Of a stretch of DNA of 64,000 bases, positions 1 to 9,098 are shown one piece after another. Made by a program: the position numbers and the translations under genes. Source of the stretch: Bradyrhizobium diversitatis (GTDB lineage Bacteria > Pseudomonadota > Alphaproteobacteria > Rhizobiales > Xanthobacteraceae); NCBI RefSeq assembly GCF_016031635.1, contig NZ_JACEGD010000002.1, positions 1 to 64,000 on the forward strand. The letters are read 5' to 3'. The stretch's first letter is position 1, and each line of letters starts with the position of its first letter. The notes beneath the pieces were generated by a model that searched no databases, had not been told where the DNA came from, and was given only the letters and a program-made list of their open reading frames with translations.

Positions 1-217
1 TCTTGGCCCATCGATTGAAGCGGTTGTAGGCTGTTGTGTAAGGGCCATAGCGCTCCGGCAGATCGCGCCAGGGTGTCCCCGTACGCAGGACGAAGAAGAT
101 GCCGTTGAGCACCTTGCGATCATCCGGCCGCGGCCGGCCATTCTTCTTGCCTTCCGCCCCAGGTAACAGCGGAGAGATGATTGTCCACTCGGCGTCTGAA
201 AGATCAAAGCGGGCCAT
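1..217 (-). pseudogene. IS5-family transposase, N-terminal part (runs off window)
   Basis: Reading leftward from the ATG at 217, the protein begins MARFDLSDAEWTIISPLLP and continues with a segment containing RPDDRKVLNGIFFVLRTG and TPWRDLPERYGPYTTAYNRF. This is the N-terminal DUF4096-type region of IS5-family (IS1031/IS427-like) transposases. Only about 72 residues are in the window, so whether the catalytic DDE domain is intact cannot be judged. The transposase points away from the truncated recombinase to its right, and the insertion sequence probably ends near 288-290, where the recombinase loses homology to its family just after a TA dinucleotide. The other IS end and the target duplication are not visible. 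Confidence 0.85.
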
Positions 218-245
218 CAGGACCTCCCTTTTGGGAAGCCTTGAA

Positions 246-1229
246 TCACTCCGCCTCGTCACTCGCAAGGGGTTTGAGTACAGAACCTAGGCCGGCGAAG
301 AGGTGCCTGGGCCGCCGACGGTCATTGAGCTTGTTCTCGCCGGGGGCAGAGGGCTCGTAGGCAAGCGTCTGCTGACGCGCCTTCACAGCGTCCCATGTAT
401 CCTGATCGACGATGCGCAATTCGGGAACGTCCAGAATCACCCACTCGGATTCGGGGTTTAGCCGAGAAACCCGTTTGCCCGTATCTGGGTCCTTCAGATA
501 GCGAAGCCGATTCCACACAAGGCGGCCGACATAGAGTTCATTGTTGAGAATGCCAACGCCGCGCTTTGGATTGCCGTGAATGGTCGATGGTCCCCATTCG
601 GCGCCTTGAGGTCCAGGCACACCCTCGCGGTTCAGTTCGAAGGCGATCGTGCGCGAGGATTTGCCGCAGAGGTAATCTGTGAAGATGCGCCGGACGACAG
701 CTGCTTCGGCTTCGTTAATCGTGCGATCGCCGCGGATTGGCTCGCCATCGGCGGCGAACTGCTTGACGACGTCATATCCGAAGCACAGCCCCCCGCCGGA
801 CTTGCCGTGCGCGACGCGACCCCGCAAGCCCCGACGCGTCTTGTCCGCTAGGTCTTTCAGGAACAGGGCATTCATCGTGCCCTTCAGCCCGACGTGGAGA
901 TGTGTGACGTCGCCCTCCGAAAGCGTGACGATCCGCACGCCGGCGAAGGCCATGCGCTTGAAGAGCCCTGCAATGTCCTCTTGATCGCGGCTGAGGCGGT
1001 CCATCGCCTCTGCAAGCACAATGGCGAACTTCCCCCGGGTCGCATCGCCGATCAGTTCCTGGATGCCGGGGCGAAGCAGCGATGCACCAGAGATGGCCCG
1101 GTCTGTATAGCTGTCGACGACAGTCCAACCTTGCTTCTCGGCGTGGAGGCGGCACAGGCGCAATTGATCCTCGATCGAAGCGTCGCGCTGGTTGTCTGAT
1201 GAGTAACGGGCGTAGAGCGCGACCTTCAT
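246..1229 (-). pseudogene. Large serine recombinase, C-terminus cut off by the IS
   Basis: The 327-residue product starts MKVALYARYSSDNQRDASIE. This is the resolvase catalytic N-terminus, with the nucleophilic serine at position 10 or 11, and it contains the DRLSRDQEDIA segment that carries catalytic arginines. A recombinase domain follows (residues about 130-300, including INEAEAAVVRRIFTDY and LNRRGVP-like sequence). Full-length relatives run to about 500 residues, with a zinc ribbon after the motif RRPRHLFAGL. Here that motif is followed by a short unrelated tail (GSVLKPLASDEAE), and the IS5-type transposase begins 30 bases further on. The zinc ribbon and coiled coil needed for synapsis are missing, so integration activity is unlikely. 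AGGAGG lies just upstream of the ATG. It may once have been an integrase or resolvase of this cargo. Confidence 0.85.
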
Positions 1230-1238
1230 GACGCCTCC

Positions 1239-1505
1239 TTATTCCGGGAGACGGTCACGCTTCCGTCTGTCTGTTTCAGCTTGGACGAAGTCCCGCGCGG
1301 CCTGCCGGGCCAGCAGGCGCACCAAATTGACCAGGCGCGGATCGGATTTCGATGCGGCGACGGTCGCAGCCGAGGCTCCGGGCGCCGTATCGGCGACCAC
1401 GCGAAGCTTTTCGGCTGTTGTTCCTCTCGGTCGCGCCACCACGGCGTCCTTGTCGTTGCGCGGATCGCTCCGCATCGTGGCAAAGATGGCGAGTTGCGGC
1501 CGCAA
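1239..1505 (-). CDS. Small conserved-type protein upstream of the recombinase
   Basis: The ORF ends nine bases before the recombinase start on the same strand, so the two are probably one transcription unit. The product (up to 88 residues; an internal ATG at 1475 is possible) is basic and contains the helical stretch DPRLVNLVRLLARQAARDF. Short proteins of this kind often precede large serine recombinases in alphaproteobacteria, but their function is not known to me. An overlapping ORF to 1672 in another frame looks non-coding. No domain is recognised. Confidence 0.5.
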   Translation of the reverse strand: MRPQLAIFATMRSDPRNDKDAVVARPRGTTAEKLRVVADTAPGASAATVAASKSDPRLVNLVRLLARQAARDFVQAETDRRKRDRLPE

Positions 1506-1720
1506 CGCAAGAGAAAATATCTAGCGATATCAGTGTCTTGTGTCGTGGTCGTGCGTTGATCCGAGATACGAAGCGTAGCGGATAGGGAAATCGCAAAGTC
1601 GAGCGCACGAAAAATATTCTCGTGATCACCTCTGCTAGATGCGATCTGTTTGATCGCGACGTCGGACAACATACCGACCTCTTACTACTGCTGCTGACGT
1701 CAAATGAGACCGTCGCAGTC

Positions 1721-1759
1721 TTGCGGCAAGCCGAAGATTCGGCTATATATCCAGATATA
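1721..1759 (+). promoter_or_regulatory. Promoter and operator of the toxin-antitoxin pair
   Basis: A possible -35 box TTGCGG (1721-1726) is separated by 17 bases from a -10-like TATATA (1744-1749). Over the -10 lies the inverted repeat TATATC-CA-GATATA (1746-1759), 15 bases upstream of the antitoxin start. A palindrome over the -10 is the usual site for autorepression by VapB or the VapBC complex. Confidence 0.55.
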
Positions 1760-1774
1760 CCATGGAGGCGATCA

Positions 1775-2077
1775 GTGAGCAATAGTGCGCAGAAAAGGGC
1801 GATCGAAAGTTACCGATCCCGGCTGACCAACCGCGGCATCGTGCGGTTTGAGCTCCAAGCCCTCGAGACCGATCGCGATCTCATCAGAACGCTTGCCCGG
1901 AAGTTGACCGAGGAAGGGCCGGAAGCCGGGTATCTCCGACGCGCGGTGCAACAGGCCGTTTCTGGCGAGCCACCGAAGCCCGGTGGCATCTTGAGTGCGT
2001 TGCGCCGCTCGCCGCTAGTTGGTGCCGATCTCGACCTGACGCGCCCCCGTGAAGAAGGGCGTAAGGCCGATCTGTGA
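1775..2077 (+). CDS. vapB: VapB-like antitoxin
   Basis: The start is taken as GTG at 1775, six bases after GGAGG (1764-1768). A longer in-frame start at 1622 has no ribosome binding site and would cross the promoter. The product has 100 residues, is charged and helical, and lacks a clear SpoVT/AbrB motif, so the assignment rests on context: it overlaps the downstream PIN-domain toxin by four bases (GTGA), the classic coupled antitoxin-toxin arrangement. The protein should bind and neutralise the toxin and repress the operon through the palindrome at 1746-1759. The DNA-binding fold is not identified. Confidence 0.7.
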   Translation: MSNSAQKRAIESYRSRLTNRGIVRFELQALETDRDLIRTLARKLTEEGPEAGYLRRAVQQAVSGEPPKPGGILSALRRSPLVGADLDLTRPREEGRKADL

Positions 2078-2505
2078 CGCGCTATCTTCTCGACACCAAC
2101 ATCATCAGCAACATCGTCAAGCCGAAACCGTCAGAGTCACTGTTGGCCTGGATAGGCCAACAGCGCGATGAGGATTTGTTCATTGCCTCGCTGACAGTCG
2201 CCGAAATCCGGCGCGGCATTCTGGAAAAGCCGCGCGGCAAGAAGCGCGATGCGCTCGACGCATGGTTCGTTGGTCAAGAGGGACCGCAAGCGCTGTTTGC
2301 GGGCCGCATTTTGTCGTTCGACGACAAAGCAGGCCTGGTCTGGGCGCGGCTGATGGCGGAAGGGAAGGCTGTCGGACGCCCTCGTAGCGGACTCGATATG
2401 ATCATCGCTGCCGTCGCGGGTGCCAATGACTGCGTGGTGGTGACGGACAACGAAAAAGACTTTGCTGGGCTTCAGATCATCAATCCATTGCGCGGCGACT
2501 TGTAG
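2074..2505 (+). CDS. vapC: VapC-like PIN-domain ribonuclease toxin
   Basis: The 143-residue protein opens MTRYLLDTNIISNIVKP. It shows the PIN acidic set: D7 (LLDTN), E44 (TVAEIRRG), D108 (GLDMIIAA) and D125 (VVTDNEKDF). PIN toxins are Mg2+-dependent endoribonucleases that usually cleave tRNA or rRNA when the antitoxin is lost. Length and all four acids are typical, so it should be active. The GTG start overlaps the antitoxin stop, so translation is coupled. The module probably stabilises the surrounding cargo. The target RNA cannot be told from sequence. Confidence 0.92.
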   Translation: MTRYLLDTNIISNIVKPKPSESLLAWIGQQRDEDLFIASLTVAEIRRGILEKPRGKKRDALDAWFVGQEGPQALFAGRILSFDDKAGLVWARLMAEGKAVGRPRSGLDMIIAAVAGANDCVVVTDNEKDFAGLQIINPLRGDL

Positions 2506-2515
2506 GGGGAAATGC

Positions 2516-3904
2516 ATGACAGGAGGGGCGCCTGAACCTATAGAGTATCAGCTCATCGGTCTGACTGAGGACGGCAACGCAGGCGACCTGCTGCTTGGGC
2601 TTGATCAGAAGCAGGGGCGCATTCGCCTCCAGGCGCTGATCTCCGAATGGCTGCGTATGGAGAACCTCGTCGTTCTGACGGGATCTGGCACGTCGGTTTC
2701 GGCTGGCGGGAAGACCATGGTGAATCTTGAAACCGCCGTCTTCGAGACGATCGAGGCTCTCTCCGACGCGCCCGCCTCCGTCGGGCCTATCATCAAAGCG
2801 CGTCGGGATGCCGTCTCATTGGCCGACTTACTCGATGAGCCCATCATGGGGTTCGAGCAGTGGCTATCATTCGTTGCCAATTCCCTTGTCGTTGCTAACT
2901 CAAAGGACGCACCATTTTCTGGCCTCACCTGGCCGGGCACGCCAGCTCCAAGCCTTGATGACCTCCAATGGTTTGTTAATCGCCTGCGCATGTCGATCTT
3001 CTCGGAATGCGCCCTGTCTTTGCCTGACACCGCCAAAGCGAAGTCGGCAAGCGAGATCGCGCCGCAGCTTGCATTTTTGTCCAAGCTCGTCGCGCGTGAC
3101 AGCAATCTTGGCCGAACCCATCTCTTCACGCTGAATTACGACACGCTGTTCGAGCAGGCGTTGGAGTTGCTGGGCATCCAATATTTCGACGGCTTCACCG
3201 GCCGAGCAGCCGCTCGCTTCGATCCATCGGTTTATGGGCTCGATGTCTATTATCCGGGTGAGGTTGCCGAAGGCCGGGTGCGGCGCTTCGACAAGTTCCT
3301 GCACTTCTACAAGCTGCATGGGTCCATTCATTGGTTTGAGCAGGACGGTGAGATGCGAGCGCGGCATCCCGACCTCGTCCCGTTCCGAAGCTATGCAGAT
3401 TTGAATCCGGATGAGAAGGCAGCCGTGCTCGTTAAATTGACCGGCGGAACGCCATCGATTGGAATCCTGCCGACTGCCAACAAGTTCGCGCAGACCCTGA
3501 CGATGCCCTATGCGCATCTCTTCCGGTCCTTTCAGGTACGCCTCGGTGTCCCCCAGACCTTCCTGCTAGTTCTCGGTTACGGCTTTGGCGATGATCACGT
3601 TAGTCGCATCATTGAGAATGCGCTCATGAATCCGTCGTTAGTGATGCTCGTGGTCGAACCGAATCCAGCCAGCCCGGTCATCGAGCGGGTACGCCGCTAT
3701 AAGGACCTCGGCAAGCGCGCCTTCGTCTTGTGCCCGACGGATGCCGCCTTTGCTGCTAGCAAGTTCAAACACGCGACGTTTGATGATTTCGCCCGCTCGG
3801 TGATGCCCGACGTGCAATGGCTGGACGACTTCCTGCGCCTGCGACGATTCGAGAAGCAAATAGCTTCGTCAGCGACGCCCGTTGAACCCGCTTCGGGGGC
3901 GTAA
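2516..3904 (+). CDS. Sir2-domain NADase-type defence protein (Sir2 of Sir2-HerA)
   Basis: Start is taken as ATG 2516 (MTGGAPEPIEYQ) rather than the in-frame ATG 2462, which lies inside vapC; this gives 462 residues. Sir2 features are visible: the NAD-binding glycine motif LTGSGTSVSAGG (about residue 54), TLNYDTLFE (about 204), the KLHGSIHW segment with the likely catalytic histidine (about 267), and LVLGYGFGDDHV. The gene is followed after one base by a HerA-type ATPase. Sir2-HerA pairs are established anti-phage systems in which the complex degrades NAD+ (and DNA) upon infection. Inference: this is the effector half. The start of vapBC lies just upstream, but the two systems need not be linked. 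Confidence 0.85.
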   Translation: MTGGAPEPIEYQLIGLTEDGNAGDLLLGLDQKQGRIRLQALISEWLRMENLVVLTGSGTSVSAGGKTMVNLETAVFETIEALSDAPASVGPIIKARRDAVSLADLLDEPIMGFEQWLSFVANSLVVANSKDAPFSGLTWPGTPAPSLDDLQWFVNRLRMSIFSECALSLPDTAKAKSASEIAPQLAFLSKLVARDSNLGRTHLFTLNYDTLFEQALELLGIQYFDGFTGRAAARFDPSVYGLDVYYPGEVAEGRVRRFDKFLHFYKLHGSIHWFEQDGEMRARHPDLVPFRSYADLNPDEKAAVLVKLTGGTPSIGILPTANKFAQTLTMPYAHLFRSFQVRLGVPQTFLLVLGYGFGDDHVSRIIENALMNPSLVMLVVEPNPASPVIERVRRYKDLGKRAFVLCPTDAAFAASKFKHATFDDFARSVMPDVQWLDDFLRLRRFEKQIASSATPVEPASGA

Positions 3905-3905
3905 G

Positions 3906-5900
3906 ATGGATAATCCACGTCTCGTCGGCCATATTGTCTCGGTTCAAGGCTTCCGGGTGAAGGTGGAATTGCTGCCCGAAACCAGATCGGCCCTGCGCGC
4001 GACCCTTGATGGGGTTCAGGCTGCGATCGCGATCAACGCGTATCTGACTTTTTCATTGGGAGCGGGCGAAACCGTCATTGGTATCATTACCGATCTTGAG
4101 GCACGTGAGAGCTTCGATCCCACCAGCGGCGATGAACTCAACCTAGAACTCATGAAGCCGCGCCGGACCGCTAGCGTGCAGTTGCTGGGTACCATCGAGC
4201 ATACCGACGATGACCCGTCTTTCAGTCCGGGTATATCCATCCTGCCAACACTCGATACACCGGCAGAAATCGGATCACCTGACATCTTGCGCGCCGTGTT
4301 TGAAATCCCGCCCCGTCGCAACAGGCCGGAGGGTTATGATGCGAGGGATTTTGACTGCGACTTGAAGATCGGATTTCCGACGGGCCAGGCGCGTAACGTT
4401 GTCCGGGCATCCTACAATGACTTGTTCTCGAGGCCCTTGGCCATCGTCGGCAACACCGGATCGGGTAAGTCATTCTCGGTGTCGAGCCTCATTCAGAAGG
4501 CCATGAAGGCGCTCGACGGCGCAGCAGAGGAGCCGCATGTCTTCATTCTTGACATTAATGGCGAATACGCCAAAGCCTTTCCTGCCGCAAAAGCAGCGGT
4601 ACGCTTGCCGGATCGCATCTATCTCAATGGCAAAGAATTCGGCCTCCCGCTCTGGTTCCTGAATGCGGAGGAGATCTGTGCATGGCTGAGCGCGGCGGAA
4701 CAGACACAGGAACCCGTGTTGAAGGACTGGTGGGCGATCGCCAAGGGCGGCAATGCCACAGCTGCGGCTAGTCTCGGTTCGCTGCAGAATGCAATGAGCG
4801 CGCTCGATCAACTTCTCAGTGAACTTACAAAGATCAAGAAAAAGGCTGCGGGTTCCTATTGTGACGCCGTTACCGGCCATCTCGCGAACACCGATATCGA
4901 CACCACGGCGTTCGATAAACTGTTCACCTCACATCGCTCCGCCAACGACTACAACACCGAGGTCATGAACAATCAGGCTGTGATCGCGGCCGAAGCAGAG
5001 AAGCTCAAGGACGCCATCCGATCCAAGATTGTCGGCGGGCGTGATACAGCGGAGGCTGGCGCGCGCACTGCGGACTCTCCACTTCCGATCGCGCGATCAA
5101 CATTGACAGATCCATCACTGATCAATCGCGCTGTATCAAAGGAGGACACCTTCCGGGTGGACGCCCATCTCACCACGCTGAAGCTGCGTTTGAAGACCCG
5201 CCTTGATGACAAAAGATGGCGTGCATTCCTCAACTATGAAGACGCTGACACTGCTATTGCTAGTTTGTCGGCCTGGTTCGCTCGTTTCGGATTGGGGGCT
5301 ACGACAGGTCCAAAGGTGTCGGTGCTCGATCTTTCGATGCTGAGCAACGAAGTGCTGCCCTATGCATGTGCGGTCATCGGGCGCGTGTTGCTGGAGGCGC
5401 GGGAACGCTTGCCCGCTGCGTCGCGCTACAAACATCCGTGGGTTCTCGTCCTCGAAGAAGCGCATAACTATGCCCGACCAGCTCGCGCGGACGAGGATCG
5501 AGGTCATCGACTGGCGCGACTGACCTTTGAGCGTATCGCAAAGGAAGGGCGCAAGTTCGGCCTGTCGCTCATCATCGCCAGCCAACGTCCGAGCGAGATT
5601 AGCCAGACTATCATCAGTCAGTGCGCTAACTTCATCAGCCATCGTCTTCAGAATCCGGACGACATCGACCATTTCCGTCGCATCATCCCGATGCAAGCCC
5701 GGCGCTTGCTCGATCAGGTAACGATATTGTCGTCAGGTGAAGCGATTGTCTTCGGCAGCGCGTTCCACATCCCGACACGAGTGCAATTCGATAGGCCCGA
5801 TCCCAGCCCCTATAGCCAGACGGCGGCCCCTTTCCATGAGTGGTCGAAAGAAAAAGCCCCATTTCCGCTCGCACAAATTATCGATGCTTGGGGGGCCTAG
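3906..5900 (+). CDS. HerA-like ATPase (HerA of Sir2-HerA)
   Basis: The start at 3906 is one base after the sir2 stop, giving 664 residues. An N-terminal HAS-barrel-like region (RLVGHIVSVQGFRVKVELLP) precedes a DUF87/HerA hexameric ATPase core. That core shows Walker A GNTGSGKS (about residues 181-188), an FILDINGEY segment (about 211), Walker B VLVLEEAHNYA (about 511) and SLIIASQRPSE with the likely arginine finger. HerA rings act as DNA translocases; in the defence system the ring scaffolds Sir2 subunits and drives NAD+ depletion or DNA degradation. The tight spacing shows an operon with sir2. All motifs are intact. Its specific antiviral range is unknown. Confidence 0.88.
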   Translation: MDNPRLVGHIVSVQGFRVKVELLPETRSALRATLDGVQAAIAINAYLTFSLGAGETVIGIITDLEARESFDPTSGDELNLELMKPRRTASVQLLGTIEHTDDDPSFSPGISILPTLDTPAEIGSPDILRAVFEIPPRRNRPEGYDARDFDCDLKIGFPTGQARNVVRASYNDLFSRPLAIVGNTGSGKSFSVSSLIQKAMKALDGAAEEPHVFILDINGEYAKAFPAAKAAVRLPDRIYLNGKEFGLPLWFLNAEEICAWLSAAEQTQEPVLKDWWAIAKGGNATAAASLGSLQNAMSALDQLLSELTKIKKKAAGSYCDAVTGHLANTDIDTTAFDKLFTSHRSANDYNTEVMNNQAVIAAEAEKLKDAIRSKIVGGRDTAEAGARTADSPLPIARSTLTDPSLINRAVSKEDTFRVDAHLTTLKLRLKTRLDDKRWRAFLNYEDADTAIASLSAWFARFGLGATTGPKVSVLDLSMLSNEVLPYACAVIGRVLLEARERLPAASRYKHPWVLVLEEAHNYARPARADEDRGHRLARLTFERIAKEGRKFGLSLIIASQRPSEISQTIISQCANFISHRLQNPDDIDHFRRIIPMQARRLLDQVTILSSGEAIVFGSAFHIPTRVQFDRPDPSPYSQTAAPFHEWSKEKAPFPLAQIIDAWGA

Positions 5901-6063
5901 CTCAAAGTTTCTCGATGCCTTTGCCGGAACTTGTCGCGGATCGATTATGCAGAACCGGTCTCCTCGGCGAAAGTAGTTGAAGTAACTTGTTCGAGGCGCT
6001 TCCCGTTGGAGTATCGAGTACTTTCCACTTGAGAAGCGGGCGACATGGATTGAGATGCGTCGG

Positions 6064-8805
6064 TCAAGGAGATCGCCGTGATCCCACTTGTCGTCCAAGT
6101 CCCAGGTCGTTGAGCCGCATATCTAGACGGGCCGCTTCGACGTCCTTTTGACTCGCTACACGAGCCTCGACGAGATCCTCGGTGGCGCGAGCGTCGCCAA
6201 GATCGGTCCGGATGTCATAACGCAGTTCCAAGAATTCGCTGCGAAAATGGTCCGCCCGGAGGCGGTCCAGCGCCCTGTTGATCCAGACCAACGCTCCGGC
6301 CGCGTCGCCCTGCGCGCGCCGGGCGCGGGCCATGAGCCGCTGGAGCCACTCGCTGGTCTCAAGATCGTTCCGCTCTTGTAGGAGCGACTCGCCTTCGGCC
6401 GGTCGACCCATTTCGATTAGGAGTTCGGCGCGCCGCTGGAGGTGGAAAAGCTGTGGTCGGACCAGCGACTCATGGAGGGCGAGGGCCTTGGCATGGAAGC
6501 CGGAAGCGTCGGCACCCGGCAGGCGGGCTGCCTCGAAATAGACCTCAGCCCACGCAAAACGATCGCTGTCGGTCTGCAAGCCTTCTAGCGCGGGCTCGGA
6601 GAGCTGCTCGAAGATGCGCCCAAACATGACCGGCTCTTCGGTCGAAAGGTAGCGCCCGAGCGCAGCGAACGCACGAATCGCCTGCAGCACGCCGACATTC
6701 GCTGCCTCGACGATCGTTCGCTCGATTGCGTCGGCATGGCGTCGGATGAGCCCTGCTCGCCAGTTGCCTGAGCCCCATGGCAAGCGCTCGATCACACCCA
6801 GGAGAACCGAGTAAGTCACGTTATCTTCGCCGGGAGCGCGAGCGAGGATTTCATCCACCAGCTCGATCGCCCGAGCCACTTTGGCGGGATTGACCCGGTA
6901 GATATCGATCAACTGCAGGCGGGTTTCGTGCATGGGCGAGGGTCCGCTCAGCACCTGCTCAAAGAGTTCGGCCGCGGCGGCCGAGTCACCAAGTCTCTTG
7001 AGCGCCTTACCCTTATGATGCTGCACTTCGGCAGTCTGCCTGTCGGTGAGCCCGGGAAGTCCAGTAAGTGTGTCGAAGGCTGACAGGCGTTCCCGCAGCC
7101 GGGCCTTGGCGATCTCATCGCTTTCCAGCTTGTCGTAGAGGAACAGCTGCTCGATCGCTTCGATAATTGCCATCAACGCCAAAGGCGCCGGCGGGCGTCC
7201 TGCCAGCGCATTGGCGTCGGGCAATGGGTCACCCACGAGTTCGGGAGGCAGTTCGGTATGATCCGATACCGTGAGCAGCGCGTAACGGAACGCGGCAGAG
7301 CGAGCTCCTGCAGCAATCAGCTTCTTGAGCTTAGGGAGGAGGACGCGCCCGATCGTCCAAAGACGCAGACCAGGCTCACTTGCCGCGGCGCGCAGATAGT
7401 CCTCCAGCGCGGCATCCAGCTCGACGCGCCGCCCCGGGGGACACCAGCCGCCGCCGCCGCTCAGCGCCGCGTACACGACATCGTGGAGCCGAATAATCCC
7501 GCTTCGGTCAGCAGCTGTAAGCCCGTGGCTGCGGAGCTTGCGGATGCCGAGCGGCTGGACGACATGCTCGAGAAAGTCCTGCCCGCAAGTTGCTTGCTCG
7601 GCCCAGGCGAAGACAGACAGCTCGCGCTCGAGGGCAGGTCGCAGGCGCCCCAGGAGCCGGTCGGCGAGGCGCTGGCCATGATGTTCCAGTTCGCCGACAG
7701 CCCGACAGTCACGAACGATCTCGTCCCACGTGGCGCCCTGCCGCACGGCAGCGCTGATCAGACCCAGGGTCAGCGGATGGCCGCCCACCGTGGACCAGAT
7801 GATGTCAAACACATCAGCTGGGCACATCGCGCCATCCTGGTCGAGCAGGCTCTGTGCCTCTCCACGAACGAACATTGGCAGTTCGTATGAGCCTGGTTGT
7901 GCCGACCGCTGCGTGAGGATGATCCGTGAGCGGGGCCCGCAAAGTTCACCAAGGCGCGCTGTCGAAAGACCGGGTTCGGCGTCATCGATTACTAACAGAC
8001 AGGCCCCGGTGCGCAGCAGCGCCGTGACGTTCCGGGTTTCGCCGCCTCGCACCAAAGGGAGCGCCTGGAGTTCCTCTGGCCGACGGACTTCCCCCGCGTC
8101 TAGCCAGATCGCGAGGTCGTACTGGTCTTCGTGGTCCGTGGCGTAAGCGGCAGCTGCCGCTGACTTGCCGAGCCCGGCGATACCGCTGATGGTCACCACT
8201 GGACTTTCCGAGAGGCGCCGCGAGATGTCGGCGTCGACGTCGACGCGAATAATGCGGCTTCGATCCGGGGCGGGGACCAAGCGGCTCACCGCCTCTTCAT
8301 CCCGAATCCTCTGTAGCTCAGGCAGGTATGGAGCGAGCCTTCGAACAACGGTGTCGCTGAAGATCAACTTTTCGATCAGCTGGGTCGCGATCTCTTCCGC
8401 GCCCCACAGGTGCAGAGTCTTGCCCTCCATTTCCGGCCAGGTTCTGACGGCGCTTTCGAACTCCTGGGCGACTTGGGGCCGCTTTCGCTGGCCCGACAGC
8501 AGGAAGATGTCCCGTGCGGACGGTTTGCGATTGAGCGCCTTTCTCAGATCGCCGTCCGCCTTGGCCATCGGGCGCTCAAAATAACCGCCCGCATCAGAGT
8601 ACTCGGCGACTATCCGGCCGTCGTCGCTGACTGTATCGACCACGCCGCCAACGGCATAGCCGACCAGATTGGTCCCTTGATGGTTCAGAGGCACCTCGAG
8701 CAGGGCGTCCAGAAATAGTCCGGCGAACCTCTCGAAATCGGTGGCGATGTAGCCAATTGCACCAGCCAGACGGTCAATTTGCGCGACCTTGCGCTTTGGA
8801 TTCAT
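6064..8805 (-). CDS. STAND-family NTPase with nuclease-like N-terminus and TPR-like C-terminus
   Basis: This is a 913-residue protein. Residues about 20-170 resemble a nuclease-type effector domain: GYAVGGVVDTVSDDGRIVAEYS has D57 and E68, and FLLSGQRKRP follows. Residues 200-420 are a STAND/NACHT-like P-loop NTPase with Walker A GIAGLGKS (208-215), Walker B CLLVIDDAE (269-277), a RSRIILTQRS sensor-like segment and GGHPLTLGL. Residues about 580-900 are helical, with repeated A/L/E-rich units (HHKGKALKRLGDSAAAAELF) consistent with TPR sensing repeats. STAND proteins oligomerise when the C-terminal sensor detects a phage component and then fire the N-terminal effector. It stands alone on the minus strand, convergent with herA, and is best read as a single-gene defence (Avs-like logic). 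The effector assignment is inference. Confidence 0.75.
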   Translation of the reverse strand: MNPKRKVAQIDRLAGAIGYIATDFERFAGLFLDALLEVPLNHQGTNLVGYAVGGVVDTVSDDGRIVAEYSDAGGYFERPMAKADGDLRKALNRKPSARDIFLLSGQRKRPQVAQEFESAVRTWPEMEGKTLHLWGAEEIATQLIEKLIFSDTVVRRLAPYLPELQRIRDEEAVSRLVPAPDRSRIIRVDVDADISRRLSESPVVTISGIAGLGKSAAAAAYATDHEDQYDLAIWLDAGEVRRPEELQALPLVRGGETRNVTALLRTGACLLVIDDAEPGLSTARLGELCGPRSRIILTQRSAQPGSYELPMFVRGEAQSLLDQDGAMCPADVFDIIWSTVGGHPLTLGLISAAVRQGATWDEIVRDCRAVGELEHHGQRLADRLLGRLRPALERELSVFAWAEQATCGQDFLEHVVQPLGIRKLRSHGLTAADRSGIIRLHDVVYAALSGGGGWCPPGRRVELDAALEDYLRAAASEPGLRLWTIGRVLLPKLKKLIAAGARSAAFRYALLTVSDHTELPPELVGDPLPDANALAGRPPAPLALMAIIEAIEQLFLYDKLESDEIAKARLRERLSAFDTLTGLPGLTDRQTAEVQHHKGKALKRLGDSAAAAELFEQVLSGPSPMHETRLQLIDIYRVNPAKVARAIELVDEILARAPGEDNVTYSVLLGVIERLPWGSGNWRAGLIRRHADAIERTIVEAANVGVLQAIRAFAALGRYLSTEEPVMFGRIFEQLSEPALEGLQTDSDRFAWAEVYFEAARLPGADASGFHAKALALHESLVRPQLFHLQRRAELLIEMGRPAEGESLLQERNDLETSEWLQRLMARARRAQGDAAGALVWINRALDRLRADHFRSEFLELRYDIRTDLGDARATEDLVEARVASQKDVEAARLDMRLNDLGLGRQVGSRRSP

Positions 8806-9098
8806 CGTGAATTCTCGACTGGTGGCATAGCTTCTGTGTTTAGCGTTTCAGAGGCGGGCACGTGAGGGCATTCCCGTCGCATATCGTAGCATATCGTCCA
8901 ACATTTCGATTGCTCCCGAGCGACAGCTGATCGGTGCATAGAGCCCGCTACAGGTTTTCCCAAACGGGCTGAACGCCCTCGGCCGACCGGGGCGGGGACG
9001 CGGGCTGACAACCACTTCTTGTGATTGGACCCGAATGACCGAATCGAGGCTATTGAAAACTTCAAAGCGATGGTCTCGACTTGAAAAGGAGTGGTGCA

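Noticed and set aside
1226..1672. 148-residue frame overlapping the small gene before the recombinase
   Set aside because: Composition unlike a protein (Trp/Arg/Ser-rich), no start signal; the 88-residue frame is more credible.
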